Below are positions 1 through 9,171 of a stretch of 64,000 bases of DNA, piece by piece (positions within the stretch are counted from its first letter, which is position 1; every line of letters begins with the position of its first letter). The notes beneath the pieces are model-generated. The model ran no database searches and was not told the DNA's origin. It saw only the letters and a program-made list of their open reading frames with translations. The DNA is from JAJEFO01 sp965208685 (GTDB lineage Bacteria; Pseudomonadota; Alphaproteobacteria; Rhodobacterales; Rhodobacteraceae). The position numbers and the translations under genes were made by a program. Where the stretch lies: the NCBI GenBank assembly GCA_965208685.1, contig CBDBPL010000007.1:1364001-1428000 (forward strand), read 5' to 3'.

Positions 1-641
1 TGGACCCTTTGGGCGGCCTCCGCCCCCCGTGCCCGCTCGTCAGTCGCCTCGCGCTCGCGTTCCGCTCGCATCCGGTCAAACGTGGCGGCAAGGTTCTGCT
101 CGGGGAGGTTGGTCTGCTTCAGCCGCACGTCCACCACGTCCAGCCCGAGCGCCTCCGCCTCCGCATCGGAATTGTCCCGGATTCGGTTCATGAGCGCAGC
201 CCGTTCGGCGGACAGGATCGTGTTCGAGGTCACGCCTTCCGCACCCAGGACTGCCCGGATTTCGTCGATGAGGATCGACGACAGCCGGTCCTCGGCGAAT
301 CGCACGCCGCCCGGTCCCACGGCCTGGCGGAACTGGACGATGTCCTCGTCCTGATCGCCGATGCGGTAGCGTGTGAAGGCGTCGACAACCAGCCGCCTGT
401 CGTCTGAGGGCGTGATCTCGATTTCGGGCGTGTCGAGAGACAGGATTCGCCCATCGTAGCGCACGACTTCCTGGATGACGGGGATCTTGAATCCCAAGCC
501 TGGCTCCGTCTTGACCTGCTTGATCTGGCCGAACTGGAGAACCAGCACCTTCTCGCGCTCATCCACGATGAAGATGGACGAGAGCGCAATGGCGGCCACA
601 ATGGCCAGGATTGCCGTCAGAAGGACTCCGCTTCTCAACAT
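1..641 (-). CDS. hflC: HflC, modulator of FtsH protease (3' part outside window)
   Basis: SPFH/prohibitin-family membrane protein that, with HflK, forms the periplasmic-facing complex regulating FtsH. The frame runs open from the ATG at 639-641 to the window edge, giving about 213 residues. A single N-terminal membrane segment (about residues 4-22, LLTAILAIVAAIALSSIF) is followed by the SPFH core, with VLVLQFGQIKQ and then a helical region rich in Ala, Glu and Arg (TFDRMRAEREREA). The start lies one base after the hflK stop (TGA-G-ATG on the minus strand), so the two are almost certainly translationally coupled. The C-terminus is not in the window. Identity is very secure from the partner gene and the SPFH sequence. 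Confidence 0.95.
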   Translation of the reverse strand, partial: MLRSGVLLTAILAIVAAIALSSIFIVDEREKVLVLQFGQIKQVKTEPGLGFKIPVIQEVVRYDGRILSLDTPEIEITPSDDRRLVVDAFTRYRIGDQDEDIVQFRQAVGPGGVRFAEDRLSSILIDEIRAVLGAEGVTSNTILSAERAALMNRIRDNSDAEAEALGLDVVDVRLKQTNLPEQNLAATFDRMRAEREREATDERARGAEAAQRV

Positions 642-642
642 C

Positions 643-1776
643 TCAGTTTTCTCCCTGTGACGTGGTTGTTCCGCGACGCAGCTCATTCAGCGGCAAGTAG
701 GGCACGACGCCCTGGCCCGGGCCGTCACTTACGCCCTCGTCAAGAATGATCTTGTCGATGCCACCGAGGACCTTCTCCAGCGTTTCGATGTACAGCCGCC
801 GCCGGGTGACTTCCGGCGCCAGTCGATACTCCGTCAGAACCGCGGAAAAGCGGCTGGCTTCGCCCTTGGCCTCGTTCACGACCTGGGCGCGGTAGGACTC
901 GGCCACTTCAAGTATCTGCGCCGCCTCGCCGCGAGCGCCCGCGAGCACGCGGTTGGAGTATGCGTCGGCTTGGCGCTCGAGGCGGTCACGTTCCTGCTCA
1001 GCTGCCTGAACGTCGCGGAAGGCGTCGATCACCTCGCGTGGAGGGTCTGCCTTGTTCAGGTTCACGCGGACGACGTTGATGCCCGCTTCGTAGTTGTCGA
1101 GCGTCGCCTGAATCAGTTCCTTGGCCCGCTGCGCCACGATCGCTCGATCACGGTTGAGAAGGGGCGCAAGTTCGCTGCCCGCCACGATCTCGCGCATCGC
1201 CGATTCAGAAACCGCTCGCACGGTCTCCGGTCCGTCTCTCAGGTTGAACAGGAAGTCGTCGGGCCTGGAGATGTTCCAGACGACCTGGAAGTCTATGTCG
1301 ACGATGTTCTCGTCCGTGGTCAACATCAGGCCGTTGTCGCTCTGGCGGCCGACGCCAATGTCTTCCGACTGTTCCCGAGTCACCGGGATGACCTCGTAGG
1401 TCATCACGGGCCAGGGCGCGAAGTTGAGGCCAGGCTGGCCGATCGAGGAGAATTCCCCCAGGAACAGTTCGACCGATTGCTCTTCCGGCCTGACCGAGTA
1501 CAGCGAGGAATAGGCCCAGAGGCCCACAATGACCACTGCGCCGATGGCAATGGAACCGCGCGAAAGCCTCGGTCGCTCGCCGCCGCCGCCACCGCGTCGG
1601 CCGGATCCTCCTCTGCCGCCCATGATTGAAGAAAGCCGCTCCTGGCCCTTTCTCACCATGTCGTCGATGTCAGGTATGTTGGGTCTCTGCTGCCCAGGCC
1701 GACCTGGCCTGCGGGCATCTCCGTTGCCGCCATTCTGAGGGCCGCCGCCCCAGGGTCCGCCGCTCTTGTTGGCCAT
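643..1776 (-). CDS. hflK: HflK, FtsH protease modulator
   Basis: Membrane SPFH protein that pairs with HflC around FtsH. The 377-residue product has a Gly/Arg/Asn-rich cytoplasmic N-terminus (about residues 1-72, with GGPWGGGPQNGGNGD), one membrane span at about 74-95 (IAIGAVVIVGLWAYSSLY), then the SPFH domain (SVELFLGEFSSIGQPGLNF, NIVDIDFQVVWNI) and a long charged coiled-coil region. This layout and length are those expected of HflK. It is first in an hflK-hflC operon with a one-base intergenic gap. The next gene on this strand, gor, ends 57 bases upstream of its start. Confidence 0.96.
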   Translation of the reverse strand: MANKSGGPWGGGPQNGGNGDARRPGRPGQQRPNIPDIDDMVRKGQERLSSIMGGRGGSGRRGGGGGERPRLSRGSIAIGAVVIVGLWAYSSLYSVRPEEQSVELFLGEFSSIGQPGLNFAPWPVMTYEVIPVTREQSEDIGVGRQSDNGLMLTTDENIVDIDFQVVWNISRPDDFLFNLRDGPETVRAVSESAMREIVAGSELAPLLNRDRAIVAQRAKELIQATLDNYEAGINVVRVNLNKADPPREVIDAFRDVQAAEQERDRLERQADAYSNRVLAGARGEAAQILEVAESYRAQVVNEAKGEASRFSAVLTEYRLAPEVTRRRLYIETLEKVLGGIDKIILDEGVSDGPGQGVVPYLPLNELRRGTTTSQGEN

Positions 1777-1833
1777 TCGTGGTCCTCTTTCTGAATCTCT
1801 CAGGGTGCTAACTGTAGTGTTTGGCGCGGTTTT

Positions 1834-3252
1834 TCAAGTCGCCCTTGTCGGAGTCTGCATTGTAACCAGCTCTTCCGACATCGTCGGGTGGACTGCGACC
1901 GTTCGGTCAAAGTCCTCCTTCGTGAGGCCAGCCTTTACGGCAATGGCCACCATCTGGATCAACTCGCCCGCACCGTCCGACACGATATGGCATCCAAGCA
2001 CCCTCCTGCTGCTCCGTGAAACGACAAGTTTCATGAGCACCTGATTCGGCCGGTCGCCGAAGGCGGTCCTCATGGGATTGAACGTCGCCGAGTAGACCTC
2101 GATCTCTTCCTGCCCGCGTGCGGCCTCCTCGGTCAGGCCCACGGTTCCAAGCTCCGGTTGCGTGAAGACGGCCGAGGCCACAAGGTCGTGATCTGGTGCA
2201 GTTGGGTTGCCCTTGAACACGGTCTCGGTGAAGGCTTGTCCTTCGCGGATCGCGACGGGCGTGAGGTTGATGCGGTCCGTCACGTCGCCGATCGCGTAGA
2301 TCGAAGGTGTCGCTGTCCGGCTGTAGGCATCGACTTCAATTGCGCCGCGTTGGTTCACGGCAACACCGGCTGCCTCAAGCCCAATGTCACTGGAGTTCGG
2401 TGCGCGCCCGGTGGCGAACAGGACACGGTCGAAACGCTGCTCGGCACCGCTCGTGGCCTTGGCAATGACCGGGCCTGTCGTGAATTCAGGCTCAACTCTG
2501 CCATTCGACGCCGAATTCTCTCTCTCGGCACTGCCGGCATCCGCCGGACGCAGGTCAACTACATTCGTGTTGACCTGAAGATCTATCCCTTGCTCCTGCA
2601 TCCTCCTGGCGACGGTGCTCCGAGCTTCGTCGTCGAAGCCACGGAGTATCTGCGGCCCACGATAGAACTGCGTCACCCCGACACCCATCCCGTTCAGGAT
2701 GCAGGCGAATTCGCAGGCAATGTATCCGCCGCCGACGACCAGTACGGATTCGGGCAGCGCCTCCATCTCGAAGATGTCGTCCGAAACCATTCCGAGCCCG
2801 GCGTTCGGAACATCGGGGCGCACGGGGTGGCCGCCCGTGGCAATCAAGACATGTTTCGCCGTGACGCGCGTGCCGTCCTCGAGTTCCACCGAGTCAGGGC
2901 CGGACAACCGGGCGCGCATATCGTGAATCGTAACGCCGGACGACGTCAGCAGGTTGCGATAGACGCCTTCGAGCCGATCAAGCTCGGCGTCGAGCCTTCC
3001 GCGAAACGCCTGCCACTCGAATACGCCAGGTTCGGCCGTCCATCCGTAACCGCGCGCAAGTGCAGCCAGCTCCCGGAACTCGGAAGCGAACACCATGAGC
3101 TTCTTTGGCACGCAGCCCCGGATCACGCACGTTCCGCCCATGCGCCGATCTTCTGCCAGTGCGACACGAGCGCCGGTCGCCGCCGCGGTTCGGGCCGCGC
3201 GGACCCCACCCGAACCGCCGCCGATGACGAACAGGTCGACGTCGCAGGGCAT
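1834..3252 (-). CDS. gor: Glutathione-disulfide reductase
   Basis: FAD- and NADPH-dependent flavoenzyme reducing glutathione disulfide in the cytosol. The 472-residue product shows an N-terminal dinucleotide fold (VIGGGSGGVRAARTAA), the redox-active disulfide in GGTCVIRGCVPKK at about residue 40, a second NAD(P) fold (VLVVGGGYIACEFA) and the C-terminal interface His-Pro (VAVHPTMSEE) that completes the active site. The GGTCVIRGCVPKK form separates it from lipoamide dehydrogenase and mercuric reductase. The chosen start (3250-3252) overlaps the rpiA stop by one base (TGATG), implying coupled translation. A longer reading upstream would lie inside rpiA and is unlikely. Confidence 0.95.
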   Translation of the reverse strand: MPCDVDLFVIGGGSGGVRAARTAAATGARVALAEDRRMGGTCVIRGCVPKKLMVFASEFRELAALARGYGWTAEPGVFEWQAFRGRLDAELDRLEGVYRNLLTSSGVTIHDMRARLSGPDSVELEDGTRVTAKHVLIATGGHPVRPDVPNAGLGMVSDDIFEMEALPESVLVVGGGYIACEFACILNGMGVGVTQFYRGPQILRGFDDEARSTVARRMQEQGIDLQVNTNVVDLRPADAGSAERENSASNGRVEPEFTTGPVIAKATSGAEQRFDRVLFATGRAPNSSDIGLEAAGVAVNQRGAIEVDAYSRTATPSIYAIGDVTDRINLTPVAIREGQAFTETVFKGNPTAPDHDLVASAVFTQPELGTVGLTEEAARGQEEIEVYSATFNPMRTAFGDRPNQVLMKLVVSRSSRRVLGCHIVSDGAGELIQMVAIAVKAGLTKEDFDRTVAVHPTMSEELVTMQTPTRAT

Positions 3253-4034
3253 CACTTGGCTGCGGCTGGGCGATCGCCACCCGTCCGCTCGGTTCGGTGA
3301 GTCGCCGGATTGCCCCTGGATGCCAAGATGGTCTCGACCGTGCCATCGACATTGCCGAGAATGATCGTGTCGCACATGCCGATGAACAGACCGTTTTCGA
3401 CAACGCCGGGGATCTGGTTCAGGGCCAACGCAAGATCGCGGGCATTGCCTATGCGGTCCAGGTGAAGATCAAGGATGTGATTGCCCTCGTCGGTCGTGAA
3501 GATCTTGCCGTTCCTGCGGCGCGGCTCGATTCGGCGACCGTCAACGTCTTGGGTCTCGAGGACCTTCTCCAGCAGCGCTTTGGTGACGTCCATTCCGAAG
3601 CCCAGCACCTCGATCGGAAGCGGGAACGCGCCAAGCGCCTGTACCTGCTTGGAGGCGTCGACGATCGCGATCATCCGGTCCGATGCGGTCGCCACGACCT
3701 TCTCCCGCAAGAGTGCGCCGCCTGCTCCCTTGATCAGGTTCAGATCCGGATCGAATTCGTCCGCACCATCGACTGTCAGGTCAAGCCAGCCGGCTTCGTC
3801 GAGGGTCGCGAGCCTGATGCCTTCTTCGCGAGCCAGCTCGGCCGTCGCGACCGATGTCGGGACACAGATGATGTCCAGTCCTTCCGCTCTCACTCTTTCG
3901 CCCAGGCACTTGACCAGAAAGGCCGCAGTTGATCCGGTGCCCAGCCCGACCCTCATTCCGGAGGCGACGATGGTGCTTGCCCGTTCCGCGACGGCAAGCT
4001 TGGCGGCATCAATGGGGGACAGGGCTGTGGTCAT
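3252..4034 (-). CDS. rpiA: Ribose-5-phosphate isomerase A
   Basis: Interconverts ribose 5-phosphate and ribulose 5-phosphate in the pentose phosphate pathway. The 260-residue protein has the phosphate-binding loop GLGTGSTAAFLVKCLGE near residue 30 and the family signature DGADEFDPDLNLIKGAGGAL with catalytic Asp/Glu/Lys, followed by REKVVA. The start at 4032-4034 (MTTALSPIDAAK) is taken because the open frame further upstream crosses the oppositely oriented tRNA gene and shows no homology. Its stop overlaps the gor start, so the two may form a redox/NADPH-supply operon (inference). Confidence 0.95.
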   Translation of the reverse strand: MTTALSPIDAAKLAVAERASTIVASGMRVGLGTGSTAAFLVKCLGERVRAEGLDIICVPTSVATAELAREEGIRLATLDEAGWLDLTVDGADEFDPDLNLIKGAGGALLREKVVATASDRMIAIVDASKQVQALGAFPLPIEVLGFGMDVTKALLEKVLETQDVDGRRIEPRRRNGKIFTTDEGNHILDLHLDRIGNARDLALALNQIPGVVENGLFIGMCDTIILGNVDGTVETILASRGNPATHRTERTGGDRPAAAK

Positions 4035-4147
4035 CGGGAATTCCAGGTTCGAGAGCCGCCTTATAGGAACATTCCGTGGCGAGCGCGAGTGGCGTGCACG
4101 CAAAATCCACTCGCAGGAGGCATGCTGCTTTGGTAACAGGCAGGGAA

Positions 4148-4232
4148 GCGGGTGTGGCGGAATTGGTAGACGCACCAGATTTAGGATCTGGCGCCGCAAG
4201 GCGTGGGGGTTCAAGTCCCTCCACCCGCACCA
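4148..4232 (+). tRNA. tRNA-Leu (anticodon UAG)
   Basis: An 85-base cloverleaf with a long variable arm. The acceptor stem GCGGGTG (4148-4154) pairs with CACCCGC (4222-4228), followed by discriminator A and an encoded CCA (4230-4232). The D-loop contains AATTGGTAGAC. The anticodon stem CCAGA/TCTGG encloses loop TTTAGGA, giving anticodon TAG. The T-arm is GGGGGTTCAAGTCCCTCC. Position just upstream of tig is a common alphaproteobacterial arrangement. Confidence 0.97.
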
Positions 4233-4436
4233 GCAACCGGGACCTCGGGACTTCGAGGACACGGAAATTCGGAGACGAACGCGACGCCGTCGTATGCTCC
4301 GGATTCGGCGCGACGGAGATCCTGCGCTCTTCCCTTCGCTTTCGCCTTGCGGACAAATTCCTGCTTCCATAGAAGGAGCGCGGATTTTTCTGGCCCGCGC
4401 GAGACGCGATTGGCGCGGGATTGAGCGAGGATGCCC

Positions 4437-5771
4437 ATGCAGGTCACCGAAACGCTGAACGAGGGTTTCAAGCGCGGCTACAAGATCACCGTGACCGCGA
4501 GCGAACTGGACGAAAAGGTCAACGGCAAGCTGGCCGAGGCGGCTCCCGAGATCCAGATGAAGGGCTTTCGCAAGGGGAAGGTCCCGACCGCTCTGCTCAA
4601 GAAGCAGTTCGGGCAGCGCCTCTTGGGCGAAGCGATGCAGGAAAGCGTCGATGCAGCGGTCTCCGAGCACTTCAAGGACTCCGGCGAAAAGCCGGCCATG
4701 GAGCCAAAGGTCGAGATGCGGAACCAGGACTGGAAGGAAGGCGACGACGTCGAACTGGCGCTGACCTACGAGACCTTGCCCGAGATTCCGGAAGTCGACC
4801 TGCCCGGTCTGGAGCTGGAAAGGCTCGTCGTCAAGGTTGACGACGCGGCGATCAACGAGGTGCTTGAGGATTTTGCATCACGAGCGCCTGACTACGTGAA
4901 TCGTCCAAAGGGCTCGAATGCCGTGGAAGGTGACCAGGTGATTGTGGACTTCACCTGCATGGTAGATCGTGAGATCCTTGATGAAGCTGCCGGTTCGGGT
5001 GTTCCCTTGGTTCTTGGCCAGGACCAGTTTGTCCCCGGTTTCGAGGCACCGCTTTTCGGAGCGGTGGAGGGCGAAACCAGGAAAGTCGAAGTCACCTTTC
5101 CGAAAGACCATGCCAGCAAGCAGTTGGCGGGGAAGCTTGCCACATTCCAGGTGACGGTCACGGCGGTGCAGGAGCCCAAGCCTGCCGCAGTCGATGATGA
5201 GTTGGCCAAGAAATTCGGTGCCGAAGATCTCAAGGAGTTCAAGGAAAGGGCAGGGGAAGCCATCAAGAACGAGAGCGAGTCGGTTGCGCGATCGATCTTG
5301 AAGCGCACGCTCTTCGATGAACTCGACAAGGTGCTGAAATTTGACCTTCCGCCGTCGCTTGTCGAGAGAGAGGCACAGCAGATCGCGCATCAGCTCTGGC
5401 ACGATGAGCACCCGGAAGCTGAAGGCGACGACCAAGAGGAGATCGAGCCGGACGAAGAGCACAACAGGTTGGCCGTGCGTCGCGTGCGCCTCGGACTGCT
5501 CCTGTCGGATCTTGGCCAGAAGTCTCAGGTAACGGTCACGGACGCCGAGATGAACCAGGCCGTCATCAACCAGGCGAGGGCTCTCCCGGGTCGGGAGCGG
5601 GACTACTTTGATCTCGTGCAGAATTCGCCGGCCATGCGCAGCCAGATCCATGCGTCGATCTTCGAAGAGAAGCTCGTGGACTTTGTCCTCGAGAAGGCAA
5701 CCATCACGGAAAAGGCGGTTGCCAAGGACGAACTGATCAAGGCGTTCGAAGCGCTGGACGACGACGGTTGA
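4437..5771 (+). CDS. tig: Trigger factor
   Basis: Ribosome-associated chaperone with peptidyl-prolyl isomerase activity that meets nascent chains at the exit tunnel. The 444-residue product carries the ribosome-binding signature GFRKGKVP in its N-terminal domain (about residues 42-49), an FKBP-like PPIase domain in the middle (GDQVIVDFTCMVD, FVPGFEAPLFGAVEGE) and the long helical C-terminal chaperone arms. Two in-frame ATGs lie six bases apart at 4431 and 4437. The second is preferred because the GAGG at 4427-4430 is correctly spaced for it and MQVTETLNEG is the usual alphaproteobacterial start. Confidence 0.96.
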   Translation: MQVTETLNEGFKRGYKITVTASELDEKVNGKLAEAAPEIQMKGFRKGKVPTALLKKQFGQRLLGEAMQESVDAAVSEHFKDSGEKPAMEPKVEMRNQDWKEGDDVELALTYETLPEIPEVDLPGLELERLVVKVDDAAINEVLEDFASRAPDYVNRPKGSNAVEGDQVIVDFTCMVDREILDEAAGSGVPLVLGQDQFVPGFEAPLFGAVEGETRKVEVTFPKDHASKQLAGKLATFQVTVTAVQEPKPAAVDDELAKKFGAEDLKEFKERAGEAIKNESESVARSILKRTLFDELDKVLKFDLPPSLVEREAQQIAHQLWHDEHPEAEGDDQEEIEPDEEHNRLAVRRVRLGLLLSDLGQKSQVTVTDAEMNQAVINQARALPGRERDYFDLVQNSPAMRSQIHASIFEEKLVDFVLEKATITEKAVAKDELIKAFEALDDDG

Positions 5772-5839
5772 AGCGACCGCCTTCGTCAGGATCCTTGGTC
5801 GAGCCCACGTGCACTTGTCAACGGCGGCGAGCGGCACCG

Positions 5840-6616
5840 TCAGGCAAGCGGTGACCCGGCAAACATTTCCAGCCTGATTTCTGCCGCCTCAAGACCTTCG
5901 CGCACGCGGGCGGCCATCGCGACGGCCTCGGCGCTGTCGCCGTGGACGCAGATCGTGTCGATGCGTGTCGGCAGCTTCTGGCCGCCGTCGGTGATGATCG
6001 CGCCCTCCCGGACCATATCGGCCACGCGTCGCGCAGCTTCGCGGCCGTCACTGATCATCGCGCCCGGCAAGCGACGATCGACAAGGGTGCCGTCGGGATT
6101 GTAGGCCCGGTCTGCGAAGATCTCGCCTGCCCAGTTGCAGCCCAGTTCGCGGCAGGCCTCTTCCATCCGTGTCGCCGCCAGTCCGACGATGATGATGTCC
6201 GGTGCCACGTCGAGCGCTGCCTCGTAGCAGGCGCGGGCCATGTCGGCGTCGACGCTTGCCATGTTCGAGAGGGCGCCGTGAAGCTTCACGTGCCGGACCA
6301 TGCCGCCGACGGCACGCGCCATCGCCTGGGCGGCCCCCACCTGGTATCGGATCATGTTGGCAAGCGTAGTCAACGGCACCTGCATCCGACGCCGGCCGAA
6401 TCCCTGCAGGTCAGCGAAGCCGGGATGGGCACCGATGCCGACGCCGCTTTCGACTGCCGTGCGCATCGTCGCGGCCATGGTGTCTGCATCGCCCGCGTGG
6501 AAGCCGCAGGCGACATTGGCAGAGGTCACGACTTGCAGGAGGTTGGAGTCGTCGCCCATTTCCCACGGGCCGAAGCCTTCTCCCATGTCAGAGTTCAGGT
6601 CAACGCTGAGAGTCAT
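5840..6616 (-). CDS. pxpA: 5-oxoprolinase subunit A (LamB/YcsF family)
   Basis: Member of the LamB/YcsF family, the A component of the ATP-dependent PxpABC 5-oxoprolinase that recycles pyroglutamate to glutamate. The 258-residue product has the family N-terminus DLNSDMGEGFGPWEMGDD, then NVACGFHAGD, IGAHPGFADLQGFGRR, HVKLHGALSNM and the late ICVHGD motif. The start at 6616 is chosen for this conserved N-terminus; AGGAGG lies about 12 bases upstream. pxpB and pxpC normally sit alongside, but neither is visible here, so the partners must be elsewhere or absent. It converges with tig and diverges from the chloride channel gene. Confidence 0.9.
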   Translation of the reverse strand: MTLSVDLNSDMGEGFGPWEMGDDSNLLQVVTSANVACGFHAGDADTMAATMRTAVESGVGIGAHPGFADLQGFGRRRMQVPLTTLANMIRYQVGAAQAMARAVGGMVRHVKLHGALSNMASVDADMARACYEAALDVAPDIIIVGLAATRMEEACRELGCNWAGEIFADRAYNPDGTLVDRRLPGAMISDGREAARRVADMVREGAIITDGGQKLPTRIDTICVHGDSAEAVAMAARVREGLEAAEIRLEMFAGSPLA

Positions 6617-6829
6617 GGAGCCAGAAGACCTCCTGCGCGAGGCGACCGCAAGACCTCGCTTGGCAAAACTTGGCGCGACTCGGAATTTTGCCCTTCCGCC
6701 CTTTCCGTTGCCAAATCCCTGCCTTAGGAATGATGCCGTTCGCAAACTGCAGGATTGCGAATCCTTGCCTGGGTGCCATCGGGCGGTACAGGGCATCGTT
6801 GCGTTCTTGCCCGCGTTGCCAAGTGACTC

Positions 6830-8518
6830 ATGGACGCGCCCAGGCCAGCCATGATCAGGGATTTATGCGCGGGCCTTTCGGCGAAGGCCCGCGATGCATT
6901 GCGTGTCATCAGGGACACCGGGCCGGGGCAGGTCCAGTTCTGGTTCATCGCGCTCCTGGTCGGAATCGCTGCTGGCGTTGCCGCGGTTCTGTTTCGTCTT
7001 GGCATCAACCTGCTGCAGAAATCGCTTTACGGGACGGATGATCCAAGGCTCATGCATTCCTTTGCGGAGACCCTCCCGTGGTACATGATTGTCCTGATCC
7101 CCGTGTGTGGCGGACTGGTCGTCGGCATCATCCTGGATCGGCTCACGGCTGACGGCAGGGCCAAGTCGGTCGCGGAGGTGATCGAGGGTGCGGCCCTCCA
7201 TGACGGTCGCGTCGAGACGAAAGAAGGCCTGGCTTCGGCGGCGGCATCGATGATCACGCTCGGGTCCGGGGGCTCCTCCGGTCGAGAGGGCCCGGTCGTG
7301 CATCTGGCGGCGGTCCTGTCATCATGGGTGCTGAACCGAATCAATGCCGACGGCATCACGGGTCGCGACCTCTTGGGCTGTGCCGTTGCCGCAGCGGTGT
7401 CGGCATCGTTCAACGCGCCGATTGCAGGGGCCTTGTTCGCGCTGGAAGTGGTGCTTCGGCACTTTGCCGTGCATGCCTTCGCGCCGATCGTCATCGCAAG
7501 CGCGGCGGGGACGGTGATTTCGCGTCTGACCTTCGGAGACGTGACCGAGTTCGTCCTGATCGAGGAAGGGATTCTGGCGTTCTATGTGGAACTTCCGGCA
7601 TTCCTGCTTCTCGGGATGCTGTCCGGGTTGCTTGCGGTGGTGATGATGCGTTCGATCTTTCTTGCGGATGACTTTGGCAACCATACATGCAAGCGTTTCG
7701 GCATCCCGCGCTTCATTCGCCCGGCGGTCGCCGGACTGCTTCTTGGAGCGCTGGCACTTGGCTTTCCGCACATCATTGGCGTCGGCTACGAGACAACGTC
7801 GGCTGCCTTGACCGGTCAGATCCTGTGGCACGAAGCGGTGGTGTTCTGTGCCATCAAGGTGGCTGCGGTCGCGATCACCATGGGCGGACGGATGGGCGGG
7901 GGCATATTTTCGCCATCGCTCATGGTTGGCGCGCTGCTGGGTCTTGCCTTCGGGTTGACGGCGACGGCGACCTTTCCGAACGTGTCAGGGTCAGAGACAT
8001 TGTATGCACTGGCGGGGATGGGCGCGGTCGCTGCAGCGGTTCTGGGCGCACCGATTTCGACAACGCTGATCGTATTCGAACTGACCGGGGACTGGAAGAC
8101 CGGGCTTGCCGTCATGGTCGCGGTCTCGATGTCCACTGCGATCGCCTCGCGCCTGGTCGACCGGTCATTCTTTCTCTCCCAGCTCGAGCGCCGGGACGTG
8201 CATTTGGCGCGGGGGCCACAGGGCTACCTGTTGTCGCTTTGCAGCGTGAAAGACTTGATGCGCAAGCCTGGAGACCCAGGTGCCGCGTCGGAAGAGGCGG
8301 TCTGGGCAGCCATTGCGGAAGGCGTGTGGGTCGACGTCAACGGAACTCTTGAACTGGCCATGCCGGTCTTCGAGAGGACCGGGCTTCCGTTCCTGCCCGT
8401 GCTCAGTTTCGGCGGCGACGGCAGGCCACCCAAGGTCCATGGGGCACTGTTTCATGTTGACGCGCTCCGAGCCTTCAATCGCGCTCTGGCATCCACGGCG
8501 GAGGAGGAGCACAGCTAG
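6830..8518 (+). CDS. ClC-family chloride channel/transporter
   Basis: Multi-pass ClC anion channel or Cl-/H+ exchanger, 562 residues. The selectivity-filter signatures are present in order: GSGGSSGREGP near residue 145, whose Glu matches the gating glutamate, and GGRMGGGIFSPSLMVGALLG near residue 350, followed by the late helix with APISTTLIVFELTGDW. About ten hydrophobic segments run from residue 40 to 450. The last 110 residues look like a divergent regulatory tail in the position where CBS domains occur in relatives. The start is uncertain: ATGs at 6830 and 6851 both lack a strong ribosome-binding site. It stands alone between divergent pxpA and the convergent amino-sugar locus. Confidence 0.93.
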   Translation: MDAPRPAMIRDLCAGLSAKARDALRVIRDTGPGQVQFWFIALLVGIAAGVAAVLFRLGINLLQKSLYGTDDPRLMHSFAETLPWYMIVLIPVCGGLVVGIILDRLTADGRAKSVAEVIEGAALHDGRVETKEGLASAAASMITLGSGGSSGREGPVVHLAAVLSSWVLNRINADGITGRDLLGCAVAAAVSASFNAPIAGALFALEVVLRHFAVHAFAPIVIASAAGTVISRLTFGDVTEFVLIEEGILAFYVELPAFLLLGMLSGLLAVVMMRSIFLADDFGNHTCKRFGIPRFIRPAVAGLLLGALALGFPHIIGVGYETTSAALTGQILWHEAVVFCAIKVAAVAITMGGRMGGGIFSPSLMVGALLGLAFGLTATATFPNVSGSETLYALAGMGAVAAAVLGAPISTTLIVFELTGDWKTGLAVMVAVSMSTAIASRLVDRSFFLSQLERRDVHLARGPQGYLLSLCSVKDLMRKPGDPGAASEEAVWAAIAEGVWVDVNGTLELAMPVFERTGLPFLPVLSFGGDGRPPKVHGALFHVDALRAFNRALASTAEEEHS

Positions 8519-8736
8519 GGATGTCGCCGTGGCACCCGGCCATAGTCGGCCGTCGCCAAGCGCCCGAACCTGGCGGGGCGGCGGGAGGACGCGGCCCGAC
8601 CCGGCTCCCTCTCACGGAATTCGCCGGAACCTTGGGCGCACGATCGACGCGACGGTTTCTCGACGGATCCCGAGGAGCCTGACAGTGTGGATGCATCTGG
8701 CGTGGCGCTGCACCGGACTGGCTCAACGGAAGAAGA

Positions 8737-9171
8737 TCAACTGGCGCCTTGGATGTTCGACCAGCGAAGGCGCAAACCGTCCCTGTCGAAATGGCACGAT
8801 TTCTCCCGCTTGAATCCAAAACTGAGTTCCTGGCCTTCCTCGATGAGCGGTTTCGGTTGTTTCTCCTGCTTGAGCGCCAAGGTCATGTTCCCGCGCACGT
8901 TCAGGTGCGGGTAGAGCGCATAACTCTGGAACACCATTGCTATTCCCCGTTTCGAGGGCGGCACCAGGTTCACGACCTGTTCATCAATCGTCACTTCGCC
9001 GGACGTCGAGTCGTCGAGACCCGGGATGACTCGCAGAAGCGGCGATTTCCCGCACCCTGAAGGCCCGAAAAGCACGACGATTTCACCTTCCTCGACTTCC
9101 GGGTTGACGTCCTTGAGAACTTGCACTCCTCCGAATGACTTGTTCACGTTCGTCAGCTTCGGGGCGGCCAT
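8737..9171 (-). pseudogene. Sugar ABC ATPase (UgpC/MsmX type) with internal deletion
   Basis: The first ~105 residues match an energy-coupling ATPase of carbohydrate importers: KSFGGVQVLKDVN, Walker A as GPSGCGKSPLLRVIPG (Pro replacing the usual Thr after GKS), and the Q-loop MVFQSYALYPHLNV. The protein then jumps to a stretch resembling the extreme C-terminus of the same family (LSFGFKREKSCHFDRDGLRL) and stops at 144 residues instead of ~350. The LSGGQ signature, Walker B and H-loop are missing, so it cannot hydrolyse ATP. The reading frame survives across the junction, as after an in-frame deletion. Its start overlaps the Gfo/Idh gene by 19 bases, showing former operon membership. Confidence 0.85.

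Noticed and set aside
2158..3300. 380-codon open frame opposite gor
   Set aside because: Mirror of a conserved enzyme gene in GC-rich DNA; no recognisable protein sequence.
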